Counted from the stretch's first letter, positions 16,963 to 29,119 are shown. The stretch: 64,000 nt of DNA from Hoyosella rhizosphaerae (GCF_014643175.1 NZ_BMJH01000003.1:372001-436000); one strand, 5' to 3'. The notes: generated from the letters alone by a model not told the origin. Translations and numbers: made by a program.

Positions 16963-17796
16963 TTAGAACGTGTCGGGGTCAGGACCAATGCGACCGTCTG
17001 GCACATCAAGCGCAGTGATCGTGTCGACTTGTTCGTCATTAAGCTCAAAGTCGAAAATGGCAAAGTTCTCCGCAATCCTCGACGGTGTCACGGACTTAGG
17101 AATAACAACATTTCCGAGTTGCAGGTGCCATCGAAGAATCACCTGGGCCACCGACTTGCCAACTTCTTGCGCAATACTCACCAGTTCTGGATGAGATAGC
17201 ACTTTCCCCTGCCCGAGTGGGCTCCATGCTTCAGTAAGAATGCCGTGCTTGGCATGAAACTTGCGGAGCTCAGGCTGGGAGAACTGAGGGTGCAATTCAA
17301 TTTGGTTCAATACCGGAACTTCACCTGTCGTCTCGATAAGACGTTCGAGGTGCGGGACCTGGAAGTTGGAAACACCCAAGGACTTCACGCGTCCGTCAGC
17401 TAGGAGTTCCCGGAGCGCTGCGAAAGTGTCGACATACAAATTTTCGGCGGGCTTCGGCCAATGGATGAGATAGAGATCAATGTAGTCAAGGCCGAGCCGA
17501 ACAAGGCTGTCTTCAAATGCGCGCAGTGCGCGATCTCTTCCTTGATCTTCGTTCCATAGTTTTGTGGTGACGAAGATCTGATCACGAGGTATGCCCGATT
17601 CACGGACGGCCTGCCCAGTGCCAGCTTCGTTTTCGTAGATCTTCGCAGTGTCGATATGGCGATATCCCGTCGTCAAAGCGGTTGAGACAGCGTCACGGGC
17701 CGCGTCGTCATCTACCTGCCAGACACCGAAACCTAGTTGTGGAATGGAGTTGCCGTCATGCAGTTGAAGTTCTGGAACAGTCACAACCCCATTCAA
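16963..17796 (-). CDS. Aldo-keto reductase (2,5-diketo-gluconate reductase type)
   Basis: A 277-residue TIM-barrel NADPH reductase. The catalytic tetrad is complete: Asp49 and Tyr54 in HIDTAKIYENE, Lys79 in TTKLW and His112 in LIHWPKP. The NADP-binding end reads IPKSVTPSRIAENF. The family reduces small carbonyls; the natural substrate is not predictable. The last residues (PDGRIGPDPDTF) match the usual C-terminus, so the gene is complete. It is transcribed away from accD3 with about 100 bp between the two starts, which should hold both promoters. Confidence 0.9.
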   Translation of the reverse strand: MNGVVTVPELQLHDGNSIPQLGFGVWQVDDDAARDAVSTALTTGYRHIDTAKIYENEAGTGQAVRESGIPRDQIFVTTKLWNEDQGRDRALRAFEDSLVRLGLDYIDLYLIHWPKPAENLYVDTFAALRELLADGRVKSLGVSNFQVPHLERLIETTGEVPVLNQIELHPQFSQPELRKFHAKHGILTEAWSPLGQGKVLSHPELVSIAQEVGKSVAQVILRWHLQLGNVVIPKSVTPSRIAENFAIFDFELNDEQVDTITALDVPDGRIGPDPDTF

Positions 17797-17895
17797 CTCT
17801 TGTGGGCCTAAAAAGATTCCCGTATTTGCTAGCTCTTCACCCGGTAGCGTGCACGGTATGGTGCTCGCTATTCGCTCCGGAGGAGATGATCGCCC

Positions 17896-19407
17896 ATGCC
17901 GAGCGTGACAACGTCACAGCAACTGTGCGACGGAGTTCTCGACGCCGGATCGTTTATTACGTGGGACACCACACCCGTGCAGCTGCCTATGACGGATGAG
18001 TACCGTGCAGAACTGGTTGCGGCACAAGAAAAATCAGGTGTGGACGAATCGGTTGTCACGGGAGAAGGTTGCATCCGTGGACGACGAGTTGCAGTCATCG
18101 CCTGTGAGTTCCGGTTTCTCGCCGGTTCTATTGGTGTCGCGGCGGCTGAACGTGTCGTTTCCGCCGTAGAACGCGCAACTGCGGAAAAGTTGCCCTTGCT
18201 TGCCTCGCCCACCTCTGGGGGCACACGTATGCAAGAAGGCACCGTGGCGTTTCTCCAAATGGTGAAGATCGCGGCGGCAATTCAGATGCACAAGGAAGCG
18301 CACCTTCCATACTTGGTGTACCTGCGGCATCCGACGACAGGCGGAGTGTTCGCCTCGTGGGGTTCGCTGGGGCACGTCACCGTGGCCGAGCCGGGCGCTC
18401 TAGTTGGGTTTCTGGGGCCACGCGTCTACGAATCTCTGCACGGGGAACGGTTTCCCGACGGCGTGCAAACCTCTGAGAATTTGTACCAACGTGGCGTTAT
18501 CGATGGCGTTGTCCCCATGAGGTGGCTCCGACCCATTCTCGACAGAGTTTTGCGCGTCCTCAGCGGTACGTCATCGGCGCCCGTCGAATTTGACCCGGCT
18601 CCCGCCCTTGAGGCGATACCTGACATTCCGGCGTGGGAATCAGTGCTTGCTTCGCGAAGCCCGATCCGCCCCGGTGCGCGCTCGGTGCTGCGCCACGGGG
18701 CGACAACATTGACGCCGCTGAGTGGGACCGGACAAGGTGAGTCCGACCGTTCGATGCTGTTGTATCTGGCGCGCATCAAGGGAACGCCATGTGTGGTTCT
18801 TGCCCAAGACCGCACGCTTTCGATTGGTGCCGATTCGTTTGGCCCGGCCGCGCTGCGCGAAGCTCGGCGCGGCATGCGGTTAGCGGAGGAGCTGAACCTG
18901 CCTCTGGTGCTGATTATCGACACCATGGGTGCTGCCTTGTCTAAGGATGCTGAGGAACGCGGGTTGGCTGGGGAAATTGCGCGCTGCCTAGCGGAGTTGG
19001 TTACCCTGCGCTGCCCAACTGTGTCGGTGTTGTTGGGTCAAGGAACGGGCGGTGGTGCCTTAGCCATGCTGCCCGCCGACCGGGTGCTGTGCGCCCTAAA
19101 TGGGTGGCTTGCACCGCTTCCGCCAGAGGGGGCCAGCGCCATCGTGTACCGCAGTACTGGGCGCGCCGCAGACATTGCGGATGACCAACAGATCCGGTCG
19201 CGTGATCTGGTGAGCACTGGAATTGCCGATGCGATCATCCCTGAGTTTCCTGATGCAGCGCAGGAACCAATCGCATTCAGCCAACGGGTTGCCCTCGCAA
19301 TTGCCCGTGAGATCCGCGCTCTCACACTCATCCCACCTGAGAAGCGATATTCAATGCGCTTGCAGCGTTACAGAAACTTTGGGCTCCCCCGCGCTGATGC
19401 GTTGTAA
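17896..19407 (+). CDS. accD3: AccD3-like carboxyltransferase (beta/alpha fused)
   Basis: A 503-residue acyl-CoA carboxylase carboxyltransferase. The first half resembles the AccD (beta) part, with [16 protein letters not shown] and a TTGGVFASW segment. The second half resembles AccA (alpha), with [18 protein letters not shown] and [19 protein letters not shown]. No four-Cys zinc ribbon is present at the N-terminus. It would transfer a carboxyl from biotin to an acyl-CoA for fatty or mycolic acid synthesis; acceptor unknown. A GGAGGAG site precedes the ATG. Position between echA6 and prrA matches M. tuberculosis accD3 (Rv0904c) and C. glutamicum accD3. Confidence 0.88.
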   Translation: MPSVTTSQQLCDGVLDAGSFITWDTTPVQLPMTDEYRAELVAAQEKSGVDESVVTGEGCIRGRRVAVIACEFRFLAGSIGVAAAERVVSAVERATAEKLPLLASPTSGGTRMQEGTVAFLQMVKIAAAIQMHKEAHLPYLVYLRHPTTGGVFASWGSLGHVTVAEPGALVGFLGPRVYESLHGERFPDGVQTSENLYQRGVIDGVVPMRWLRPILDRVLRVLSGTSSAPVEFDPAPALEAIPDIPAWESVLASRSPIRPGARSVLRHGATTLTPLSGTGQGESDRSMLLYLARIKGTPCVVLAQDRTLSIGADSFGPAALREARRGMRLAEELNLPLVLIIDTMGAALSKDAEERGLAGEIARCLAELVTLRCPTVSVLLGQGTGGGALAMLPADRVLCALNGWLAPLPPEGASAIVYRSTGRAADIADDQQIRSRDLVSTGIADAIIPEFPDAAQEPIAFSQRVALAIAREIRALTLIPPEKRYSMRLQRYRNFGLPRADAL

Positions 19408-19445
19408 TACTATTCGTTTCGTCCGAAAGCTGGCAGTATGACGGC

Positions 19446-20141
19446 ATGCCCGAGTCCGCGCTAGTTCTCATTGTTGACGACGACGCAGAGATCTTGGCGT
19501 CGCTTGAGCGAGGCCTTCGCCTGTCTGGGTTTAACACGGTTACTGCCGAAGATGGTGAGTCGGCGCTGCGTAAAATTCATGAGCATCACCCGCACGCAGT
19601 CATTCTCGACATTACGATGCCCCGGCTTGACGGAGTAAGCGTTGTCACTGCCCTCAGGGCGATGGGATCTGATGTCCCGATCTGTGTACTGAGCGCTCGA
19701 AGTTCCGTCGACGACCGGATTGCTGGGCTTGAAGCTGGAGCAGACGACTATCTCACCAAGCCATTCGCATTGGGCGAACTCGTAGCCCGTGTTCGTGCCA
19801 TGTTGCGCAGGCGAATTGAACCAACCACCAGTGCTGTCCGTGAGGTTCTCACCGCAGGCCCTATCGAGGTCGATGTCACTGCCCGTCGAGCGACTGTGAA
19901 TGGCACTGAACTTGACCTGACTAAACGTGAGTTCGAGTTGCTCACCACCCTCCTGCAGCATCGTGACGCGGTCTTGTCGCGGCGTCAGCTGCTTGAGATT
20001 GTGTGGGGATACGACTTCGCAGCCGACACAAATGTTGTCGATGTGTTTGTCGGATACCTGCGTAAGAAACTCGAAGTCGATGGCACACCCCGCGTTCTTC
20101 ACACAGTGCGCGGAGTCGGCTTTATCCTGCGAACGCAATAG
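19446..20141 (+). CDS. prrA: Response regulator PrrA (OmpR family)
   Basis: A 231-residue regulator. The receiver has IVDDDAE at 9-15, phosphoacceptor Asp55 in [13 protein letters not shown] and Lys in [11 protein letters not shown]. The winged-helix domain (from about 130) ends with the typical [10 protein letters not shown] and [11 protein letters not shown]. It pairs with the kinase 36 bp downstream. The pair is placed after accD3 exactly as prrAB in mycobacteria, where it is essential and tied to respiration and stress; that role is by orthology. Confidence 0.92.
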   Translation: MPESALVLIVDDDAEILASLERGLRLSGFNTVTAEDGESALRKIHEHHPHAVILDITMPRLDGVSVVTALRAMGSDVPICVLSARSSVDDRIAGLEAGADDYLTKPFALGELVARVRAMLRRRIEPTTSAVREVLTAGPIEVDVTARRATVNGTELDLTKREFELLTTLLQHRDAVLSRRQLLEIVWGYDFAADTNVVDVFVGYLRKKLEVDGTPRVLHTVRGVGFILRTQ

Positions 20142-20177
20142 TCGGCACGTGCGGTCACAAGAAGGGTGCCACCACTG

Positions 20178-21554
20178 ATGAGTAACGCTGTGCAGCGCGC
20201 GTGGCATCGGTTTCGAGTTCGACGAATCTCGTCGTTGCCGTCCCTGTCCCTCGTCACTCGCGCCGCTATCGCCTCCGCACTAGGTGCGACGATCATCGTC
20301 GTCACCGTTGCCACGTTTGTGTGGTCGCGGATTGAAAGCGATCAATACGCTCAGCTCGATCAACGCCTTGAAGCGGTGACCGCCATTGCCCGGAGCGTGT
20401 CGGCGCAGTCGTTGTTCACAGCCCGTGATCGACTTCCAGAAGACTTTGAAGCGACGTACCGCTCGGAGAACTTCCTCATCCCCGCGCGCCGATTACAGAT
20501 CCCCAATCTTCCGGACGGTTTCACCACTCGCACGCTTCGCGGCGAAACTTACCGCATCTTCACCGTGACGCTGGTGGATCGACCGCGCGCGAGCATCTCA
20601 GTTGCCGTACCGACAGCCAGCACAGACAAACGTATTACGGACGATCGGCGGAATGTTCTCGTCGTGTCGACACTGTCTGTCGCTGCCGCAGCAGGGCTCG
20701 GGTGGCTCTTTGCTGGTTTCGCAATCCGGCCTTTACGGCTACTTACTGAGCAAACCCGCCGAATCACCGCGGACAATCTGAAGCCAATGACGCACGTCAC
20801 CGGCGCCACCGAGGCTGAGGAACTGTCGCACGCCATTACGTCCATGTTGGCCCGCATCACGCGTGAACAAAACCGCAAAAACCAGGCGTTGGAAACGGCG
20901 CGTGATTTCGCCGCAGTGTCCGCCCACGAACTTCGCACTCCCCTGACCGCCATTCGCACCAACCTTGAAGTGCTGGAATCGCTTGATCCGCCGCCGGAGG
21001 ACCGACACGTCATTGTGGGTGAGACGCTCCGCTCCATCACGCGAATCGAGCAAACCCTTCGAGCACTGGAACGGCTCGCAGCCGGGGAACTCACTCAGCA
21101 AACGGATTACTCAGACGTTGATATCCCTGACCTTCTCGACCGTTCGGCACAAGAGGCGTCACGCGTGTTTCCCGACGTCGACATCCGGCTGGGTCACGTC
21201 GATTCTGTGACCGTTCGCGGGCTCGCCGAAGGGTTGCGTCTCGCTGTCGACAACGCCATCACCAACGCTGTTAAGCACGGCCGGGCCTCCGTTGTTGAAC
21301 TGACGACGGAACATCAACGGAACAATTTCCTCGACATCACGATTGATGATGACGGTTGCGGAATTCCGATGAACGAGTGGGAATCCGTCTTTCATCGTTT
21401 TAACCGTGGGTCGAACACCACACGCACTGGGTCGGGACTCGGGTTGTCACTCGTGGAGCAACAAGCCGATCTGCATGGTGGTCGGGCATTCATTTCCAAC
21501 AGCACTCTCGGCGGCACTCGGTTGACGCTGCGCATACGCACAGCTACAACGTGA
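20178..21554 (+). CDS. prrB: Sensor histidine kinase PrrB
   Basis: A 458-residue membrane kinase. Two hydrophobic segments (about 31-49 and 161-182) flank an extracytoplasmic loop of about 110 residues, followed by a HAMP region, H box with His250 in VSAHELRTPLTAIRT, N box DNAITNAVKHG, and G boxes DDDGCGIPMNEW and GSGLGLSLVEQ. ATG at 20178 has an AAGGG site; a GTG 12 bp upstream is possible. It phosphorylates PrrA. The 3' end lies 3 bp from the convergent photolyase stop, so there is no room for an independent terminator. Confidence 0.92.
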   Translation: MSNAVQRAWHRFRVRRISSLPSLSLVTRAAIASALGATIIVVTVATFVWSRIESDQYAQLDQRLEAVTAIARSVSAQSLFTARDRLPEDFEATYRSENFLIPARRLQIPNLPDGFTTRTLRGETYRIFTVTLVDRPRASISVAVPTASTDKRITDDRRNVLVVSTLSVAAAAGLGWLFAGFAIRPLRLLTEQTRRITADNLKPMTHVTGATEAEELSHAITSMLARITREQNRKNQALETARDFAAVSAHELRTPLTAIRTNLEVLESLDPPPEDRHVIVGETLRSITRIEQTLRALERLAAGELTQQTDYSDVDIPDLLDRSAQEASRVFPDVDIRLGHVDSVTVRGLAEGLRLAVDNAITNAVKHGRASVVELTTEHQRNNFLDITIDDDGCGIPMNEWESVFHRFNRGSNTTRTGSGLGLSLVEQQADLHGGRAFISNSTLGGTRLTLRIRTATT

Positions 21555-21557
21555 CAG

Positions 21558-22943
21558 CTACTTTTTGATGCGGTCGTAGCGAGCTAACGCATCTCGTCGC
21601 TCCTCTGCGTGATCGACCATCGGCGCGGGGTAGCCCGGAACATCAACACTCCGTTCCCCCACCGTGTGTACCGCTTTGCCCTCGATGCTGCGAAGTTCTG
21701 GAACCCAACGCCGAACATAATCACCTTGGGGGTCATACCGTTGCCCTTGGGTAATGGGGTTAAACACTCGGAAGTACGGTGCCGCGTCGGTGCCGGACCC
21801 CGCCACCCATTGCCAGCCGTGCTGATTCGCGGGGAGGTCGCCGTCAACGAGATGCTGCATGAAGTGTCGAGCACCCCACCACCAGGGAAGGTGTAGGTCT
21901 TTGACGAGAAACGACGCCACGATCATGCGCACACGGTTGTGCATCCACCCTTCGCCCGCGAGTTGGCGCATCCCGGCATCGACGATAGGAAAGCCAGTGC
22001 GGCCTTCGCACCAGGCCGTGAAGTGCTCCTGTGCGTTCGGTTCCTTTTCGTCCGTCGGCATCCCGTCATAGGTTCGGTTTAGGTTGTGACGGGCCGAATC
22101 CGGGTTGCGCGCGAGCACATCACCGTAGAAGTCCCGCCACGCCAATTGTCGGCGGTAGGCACGGGCGCCTTCGCTTGTGAGCGCGTCGAGGTCGGCGAGC
22201 ATCGTTCGCGGGTGAATAGTGCCAAGCTTGAGATGCACGGACATTCGACTGGTGGCATCTAGATCGGGGCGGTCGCGGTGGTTGTCATACTCGTGAATCG
22301 GTCCGTCAAGATATTCAGCCCACTGCTGCCGTGCTGCTCGCTCGCCTACCGGGCACACGGGCTTTTCGGCCGTCGGTATTGCGACGCGACGGCACCCGTC
22401 AACGGTGTCGGGATCAATCCACGTCAGGGTCGTGGCATCAGTTTGTGCGGGAGCGCGCCACCCGTGGTCGAGCCATCGCTTATAGAAAGGCGTGAACACT
22501 TGGTATGAGGAACCGTCTGGTTTGACGACGCGTCCTGGGGAAACTGCAAAAGGTGAACCTGTTCGAACCAACTCGATGTGCTGCTCGACGTCGCGATCAC
22601 GTTGCGCACCATAGGGGCCGAAGTCCGCAGTGACGTGCACTTGTTCCGCGTCAATCTGGCGCGCGATTTTCGGTACCACTTCCCGAGGGTCGCCGGTTAC
22701 CACAAGCAGGGAGCCGTTCAGGCGTTCATTTAATTCGTGCAGGCACGCAAACAGTGCGGCGCGGCGGCGATTCCCAGATAGGTTCAGCAACGCTTCGTCG
22801 AGAACAAAGAGGCCGAGGGCGGAGTCCGTCGAGCTTGCCGCAGTCAACAATGTGGGAAGATCCGCGAGACGCAGGTCACGTCTGAACCATACGAGGGTGT
22901 GAGAGCAAGCACCTTTAGGGCGATTTGCGGTAATTTTTATCAA
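21558..22943 (-). CDS. phrB: Deoxyribodipyrimidine photolyase
   Basis: A 461-residue blue-light DNA repair enzyme. The N-terminal photolyase domain starts TLVWFRRDLRLADLP, and the FAD domain shows RRQLAWRDFYGDVLA, WHNRVRM-like GWMHNRVRMIVASFL and the signature GWQWVAGSGTDAAPYF. It reverses UV-induced pyrimidine dimers. The start is doubtful: the only upstream initiation codon is TTG at 22943, which adds about 14 residues before the conserved domain and has AAGGGG directly abutting it. Confidence 0.9.
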   Translation of the reverse strand: MIKITANRPKGACSHTLVWFRRDLRLADLPTLLTAASSTDSALGLFVLDEALLNLSGNRRRAALFACLHELNERLNGSLLVVTGDPREVVPKIARQIDAEQVHVTADFGPYGAQRDRDVEQHIELVRTGSPFAVSPGRVVKPDGSSYQVFTPFYKRWLDHGWRAPAQTDATTLTWIDPDTVDGCRRVAIPTAEKPVCPVGERAARQQWAEYLDGPIHEYDNHRDRPDLDATSRMSVHLKLGTIHPRTMLADLDALTSEGARAYRRQLAWRDFYGDVLARNPDSARHNLNRTYDGMPTDEKEPNAQEHFTAWCEGRTGFPIVDAGMRQLAGEGWMHNRVRMIVASFLVKDLHLPWWWGARHFMQHLVDGDLPANQHGWQWVAGSGTDAAPYFRVFNPITQGQRYDPQGDYVRRWVPELRSIEGKAVHTVGERSVDVPGYPAPMVDHAEERRDALARYDRIKK

Positions 22944-23036
22944 CCCCTTAGAAGTAGTTTATTATTACATCACAATTCGCACATACCGTCGGACTCCAAG
23001 TACGCCCATAAAGCAGCCAACACTAGGAGTTACCGG

Positions 23037-24056
23037 ATGAGTAAAATCCGACAGTACCGCGTGCCCGGAATTCTCGCGATCACGGCAACAGCACTCACCA
23101 TCGGAGCATCCGCGACCCTCGCTGCTGAATACGACGATTCACCCGCAACAGACACTCAGGTGGCCCAGTCCGCCGACAATTCCAGCCTGGACGAAGCATT
23201 GCGAACGCTTCGCCAAAACAACCTCGCAGCCACCTTCCTGACAGCTGGGACAGGCCAAGCCGCGAGCGGAGCAGAACAACTCGCCGCGGGCAACGCAGAA
23301 CTCCACGCAGGCCTCATTCAGGCGCACAACGGCTCAGGCCAACTCGCCGGTGGAGCCGCAGAACTGTCCGGCGGAATCAGCGAACTCCGAAACGGCACCG
23401 GGCAGCTCAGCACCGGAATGGCCGAATTTCAGGGCGGTATTGGGCAACTCGGCGACGGCGCCGTACAGGTGAGCAATGGCGTAAGCCAACTCGTAAACGA
23501 AATCCGCCCCCTGAAAGAAGCCGCAGCACCGTTCGCTCCTGAGCTCGTGGCAACGCTCTCCCAGCTCGAACAGTTGCAAGACGGCGCCGGTCAGCTCGCA
23601 TTCCAGCTTTCCAACCAATCAAGCGACTTCCGCTCCGGTGCCAACCAACTCAGCACCGGCATCAACCAGCTCCACGATGGCGCCGGACAACTCGACGCCG
23701 GCGGGAAGGAGCTCAGCACTGGAGCCGCACAATTGCGCGACGGCCTCGGTCAACTCAGCACGGGCGCCGGCCAACTGGCTGACGGATCACGTCAACTTGC
23801 CGATGGTGCAGGACAATTGCAGTCCAACGCAGACAGGCTGGGCGGCAGCGTCAACAGTGTCGTCAACAACACCCCGCGCGGTGGGATCAACACCGCCGAG
23901 GTGACAACGCTCGGGGCGCAAAGCACCAGTCCCCTCGACGTAACCCCTGCAACAATCGCCGCGTTTCTCGCTCTCGGCGCAGGCGGAACTCTCTTCATCA
24001 CCGCGTTGATCCTCGGCGGATACCGCTGGCGTTCAGGCCGGTCAACAACGGCGTAG
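23037..24056 (+). CDS. Secreted, C-terminally anchored QL-repeat protein (YhgE-like coiled region)
   Basis: A 339-residue protein: signal peptide (1-27, cleaved near ATLAAEYDD), then from about residue 60 to 280 repeats of a 7-residue theme (G-A-x-Q-L-x-x-G, for example GAGQLSTGAGQLADG), a spacer, one membrane helix (TIAAFLALGAGGTLFITALI) and a basic tail GYRWRSGRSTTA. The repeats resemble the long coiled segment of YhgE/Pip-type membrane proteins, but the N-terminal membrane domain is absent. It would sit outside the membrane, anchored at its C-terminus. ATG has AGGAG at proper distance. Function unknown; a spacer or envelope scaffold is possible. Confidence 0.8.
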   Translation: MSKIRQYRVPGILAITATALTIGASATLAAEYDDSPATDTQVAQSADNSSLDEALRTLRQNNLAATFLTAGTGQAASGAEQLAAGNAELHAGLIQAHNGSGQLAGGAAELSGGISELRNGTGQLSTGMAEFQGGIGQLGDGAVQVSNGVSQLVNEIRPLKEAAAPFAPELVATLSQLEQLQDGAGQLAFQLSNQSSDFRSGANQLSTGINQLHDGAGQLDAGGKELSTGAAQLRDGLGQLSTGAGQLADGSRQLADGAGQLQSNADRLGGSVNSVVNNTPRGGINTAEVTTLGAQSTSPLDVTPATIAAFLALGAGGTLFITALILGGYRWRSGRSTTA

Positions 24057-24072
24057 AGCAGACTGAATGCAA

Positions 24073-24109
24073 CGAGGCCCGTGGTCGCATCAAGCGACCA
24101 CGGGCCTCG
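24073..24109. terminator. Bidirectional terminator
   Basis: A perfect hairpin with 16-bp arms (CGAGGCCCGTGGTCGC and complement) and a 5-base loop stands between the stop of the QL-repeat gene (plus) and the stop of the FKBP gene (minus), fit to end both. Confidence 0.8.
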
Positions 24110-24121
24110 CTGTACTTCCGA

Positions 24122-24481
24122 CTAGCTCACATCGAGCAAGTCAATAACAAACACCAGGGTGCGACCAGACAGTCGGTGCCCTGAACCAGCTGCGCCGTAC
24201 GCCTGCTCTGGCGGAATTGTCAGCTGGCGACGTCCGCCAACTTTCATCCCCGGGATGCCGTCCTGCCAGCCCTTGATCAGGCCTCGAAGCGGGAATGAAA
24301 TCGACTCGCCGCGGTTCCATGACGAGTCGAACTCCTCGCCGGTTTCGAAATCGACACCCACGTAGTGGACCTCGACGGTGCCACCGGGCACTGCTTCAGC
24401 GCCGTCACCAACGGTGATGTCTTTGATGGTCAGCTCCGAAGGAGCTGGTCCTGACTGGAATTCAACTTCTGGTTTTGTCAT
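24122..24481 (-). CDS. fkpA: FKBP-type peptidyl-prolyl isomerase
   Basis: A 119-residue single FKBP domain without signal peptide. Typical elements are VHYVGVDFETGEEFDSSW, GLIKGWQDGIPGMKVGGRR and IPPEQAYGA. It catalyses cis/trans isomerisation at proline. The start is 3 bp after the gltA stop, so it is the second gene of a gltA-fkpA operon, the same pairing as in C. glutamicum. Confidence 0.92.
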   Translation of the reverse strand: MTKPEVEFQSGPAPSELTIKDITVGDGAEAVPGGTVEVHYVGVDFETGEEFDSSWNRGESISFPLRGLIKGWQDGIPGMKVGGRRQLTIPPEQAYGAAGSGHRLSGRTLVFVIDLLDVS

Positions 24482-24484
24482 AAG

Positions 24485-25783
24485 TTATCGCGCCGAAACC
24501 TCTGTGTAGTTGCGTTCAGTGTGTCCGGTATAGATCTGGCGGGGACGCCCGATCTTAGTGGTGGGATCCTCGTGCATCTCACGCCAGTGAGCGATCCACC
24601 CTGGTAGGCGACCCAAGGCGAACATCACTGTGAACATCCGGGTCGGGAATCCCATGGCTCGGTAAATCAAGCCTGTGTAGAAATCAACGTTCGGGTACAG
24701 CTTGCGGTCCACGAAGTAATCATCCGTCAACGCCGCTTCTTCCAGCTTCATCGCGATGTCGAGCAGTTCGTCTTGCGCCCCGAGCTTGCCAAGAATGTCG
24801 TGTGCAGTCTTCTTCACGATCGCAGCACGCGGATCGTAGTTGCGGTACACGCGGTGACCGAAGCCCATGAGCTTCACACCATCTTCTTTGTTCTTCACCT
24901 TCCGGATGAACTCGTTGACGTCGAGCCCCTGGCCCTTGATGTCGTCGAGCATCTCCAGCACCGCCTGGTTCGCGCCACCATGAAGCGGTCCCCACAGCGC
25001 GTTGATGCCGCCGGAAATGGAAGTGAACAGGTTCGCGTTCGACGAACCCACCAAGCGAACAGTCGACGTCGAACAGTTCTGCTCATGGTCGGCATGCAGA
25101 ATCAGCAGCATGTCGAGTGCTTTGACGACCTCAGGGTCGGCCTCGTACGGCTCCGCAGGGAACCCAAATGTCATCCGGAGGAAGTTTTCCACCAGAGTCT
25201 TGGAGTTGTCCGGGTAAAGGAACGGCTGCCCAACAGACTTCTTGTATGCGTAGGCCGCAATGGTGGGAAGCTTCGCGAGCAAACGAATAGTCGAGACTTC
25301 AACCTGCTCAGGATCATTCGGATCGAGCGAATCCTGGTAGTACGCAGATAGAGCGTTTACCGCACTCGACACCACCGGCATAGGGTGCGCGTTGCGTGGG
25401 AAGCCATCAAAGAAGCGCTTCAAGTCTTCGTGCAGCAACGTGTGCCGCTGGATTCGGTGCGTGAAATCCGCCAACTGATCTGTTGTCGGAAGCTCACCGT
25501 GGATCAAGAGGTACGACACCTCAAGAAACGACGACTTCTCCGCCAACTGCTCGATGGGATAGCCACGATAGCGAAGAATTCCAGCATCGCCGTCGATGTA
25601 GGTAATTGCCGACGACGTCGACGCGGTGTTAACAAACCCGCCGTCAAGGGTTGTGTAACCCGTTGTGCTCAGCAACTTACCGAGGTTAAACCCATCATTG
25701 CCCTCGGTTGCCCGGGTGATCGGCATTTCGTAGTCACCACCGGGGTAGCGAAGTACCACTTTGTCATCATTCTCAGCGGGCAC
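24485..25783 (-). CDS. gltA: Citrate synthase (type II)
   Basis: A 432-residue hexameric-type citrate synthase condensing oxaloacetate and acetyl-CoA. Conserved regions include DGDAGILRYRGYPIEQLAEK, the active-site His in GPLHGGANQAVLEML, MGFGHRVYRNYDPRA with the second His, and PNVDFYTGLIYRAMGFP with the catalytic Asp. GTG start with a clear AAGGAG. Followed by fkpA. A 10-bp palindrome (GTGAGCTCAC) lies in the 126-bp leader. A smaller second citrate synthase is encoded nearby at 26770. Confidence 0.95.
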   Translation of the reverse strand: MPAENDDKVVLRYPGGDYEMPITRATEGNDGFNLGKLLSTTGYTTLDGGFVNTASTSSAITYIDGDAGILRYRGYPIEQLAEKSSFLEVSYLLIHGELPTTDQLADFTHRIQRHTLLHEDLKRFFDGFPRNAHPMPVVSSAVNALSAYYQDSLDPNDPEQVEVSTIRLLAKLPTIAAYAYKKSVGQPFLYPDNSKTLVENFLRMTFGFPAEPYEADPEVVKALDMLLILHADHEQNCSTSTVRLVGSSNANLFTSISGGINALWGPLHGGANQAVLEMLDDIKGQGLDVNEFIRKVKNKEDGVKLMGFGHRVYRNYDPRAAIVKKTAHDILGKLGAQDELLDIAMKLEEAALTDDYFVDRKLYPNVDFYTGLIYRAMGFPTRMFTVMFALGRLPGWIAHWREMHEDPTTKIGRPRQIYTGHTERNYTEVSAR

Positions 25784-25909
25784 GAGGGCTCCTTCTCAGA
25801 CTCAACTGGTCAGTAGCGTATCGGCAGATGCGCAACCACTCCACGCACAACCATACGTACGAACCTAGTCGAAACCCGCCTCACCGGGCCAACCAGGGTG
25901 GTTGTGAGC

Positions 25910-26626
25910 TCACGGTTGCACCCTGGTAACCCGGACTATGCAGCCACCATCACCAAGTTCGCAACGCAATCTATTGTGCAGTCTATTTCGTCTACCCTGC
26001 CAGAACTCCACCGACTTTGGGTGAATTCGGAACCCGCCCCAGAACGGCGGCACGGGAACCTCGTCCACATCGTGGAATCGCGCCGCCATCCTGTCGAGAG
26101 CACCGAGGAGAAGTTCGCGTGATTCGATCGGCTCAGACTGATGCGAAGCCCACGCGCCCAACTGAGAACCACGCGGTCGGGTACGCCAGTATTCCAGTGT
26201 CTCCTCGTCTGACACCTTCTCCACGCGGCCCCGCACATGGATCTGCCGCGCAAGAGCAATCCACGGGAAGGTTGCTGACACAAAAGGATTTACCGAAATA
26301 TGCTGCGCCTTAGTCGATTCGTAGTTGGTGAAAAAGACCACCCCACGCTCGTCTGCGCCCTTGCACAGTACTGTCCGAGTTGCCGGAAAACCTTCGTCGT
26401 CAACGGTGCCAAGCACCATTGCATTGGGTTCAGCAATACGTCCACCATCGGATGCGACATACTCAGAGGCGTCGACTAACCATTGTGAGAACAACGGCAG
26501 CCAACCATCAGCGAGACTTGCCTCGTCCAGGTCGCCACTATCGACAGGTGAACTTGACACAAGTTTTTCCCCATAACTGACCCGCATGTGCGGTAGATCG
26601 AGAGAATCGGAAGGGTAACGAACCAC
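25910..26626 (-). CDS. pdxH: Pyridoxamine 5'-phosphate oxidase
   Basis: About 238 residues; FMN enzyme making pyridoxal phosphate. Conserved stretches are EPNAMVLGTVDDEGFPATR, FFTNYESTKAQHI, RPRGSQLGAWASHQS and the C-terminal VEFWQGRRNRLHNR. The final substrate-contact segment reads LHNR, as in mycobacterial PdxH, and not LHDR. Start is uncertain: GTG at 26626 gives a family-like N-terminus but has no good ribosome site; ATG at 26587 is the alternative. It shares a divergent 140-bp region with the second citrate synthase and precedes gltA on the same strand. Confidence 0.88.
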   Translation of the reverse strand: MVRYPSDSLDLPHMRVSYGEKLVSSSPVDSGDLDEASLADGWLPLFSQWLVDASEYVASDGGRIAEPNAMVLGTVDDEGFPATRTVLCKGADERGVVFFTNYESTKAQHISVNPFVSATFPWIALARQIHVRGRVEKVSDEETLEYWRTRPRGSQLGAWASHQSEPIESRELLLGALDRMAARFHDVDEVPVPPFWGGFRIHPKSVEFWQGRRNRLHNRLRCELGDGGCIVRVTRVQP

Positions 26627-26769
26627 GCTTAATACGCTACGCCCGACTTCTGAACACCTTTGCACCCAAGTTCAGTTTCGAGCAGGGTTAGTCCCACCTC
26701 ACCGGTCGCGATTCCACCCTGCGACAACGCGTCACATACGATCCAAAAAACAATTTAGGAGCGTCACAC

Positions 26770-29107
<2,338 letters not shown>

Positions 29108-29119
29108 GAGCGCTTTTAT

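Noticed and set aside
25895-25909. GTGAGCTCAC as a CRP/GlxR site before gltA
   Set aside because: The half-sites are only 2 bp apart and not 6, so it does not fit the operator spacing.
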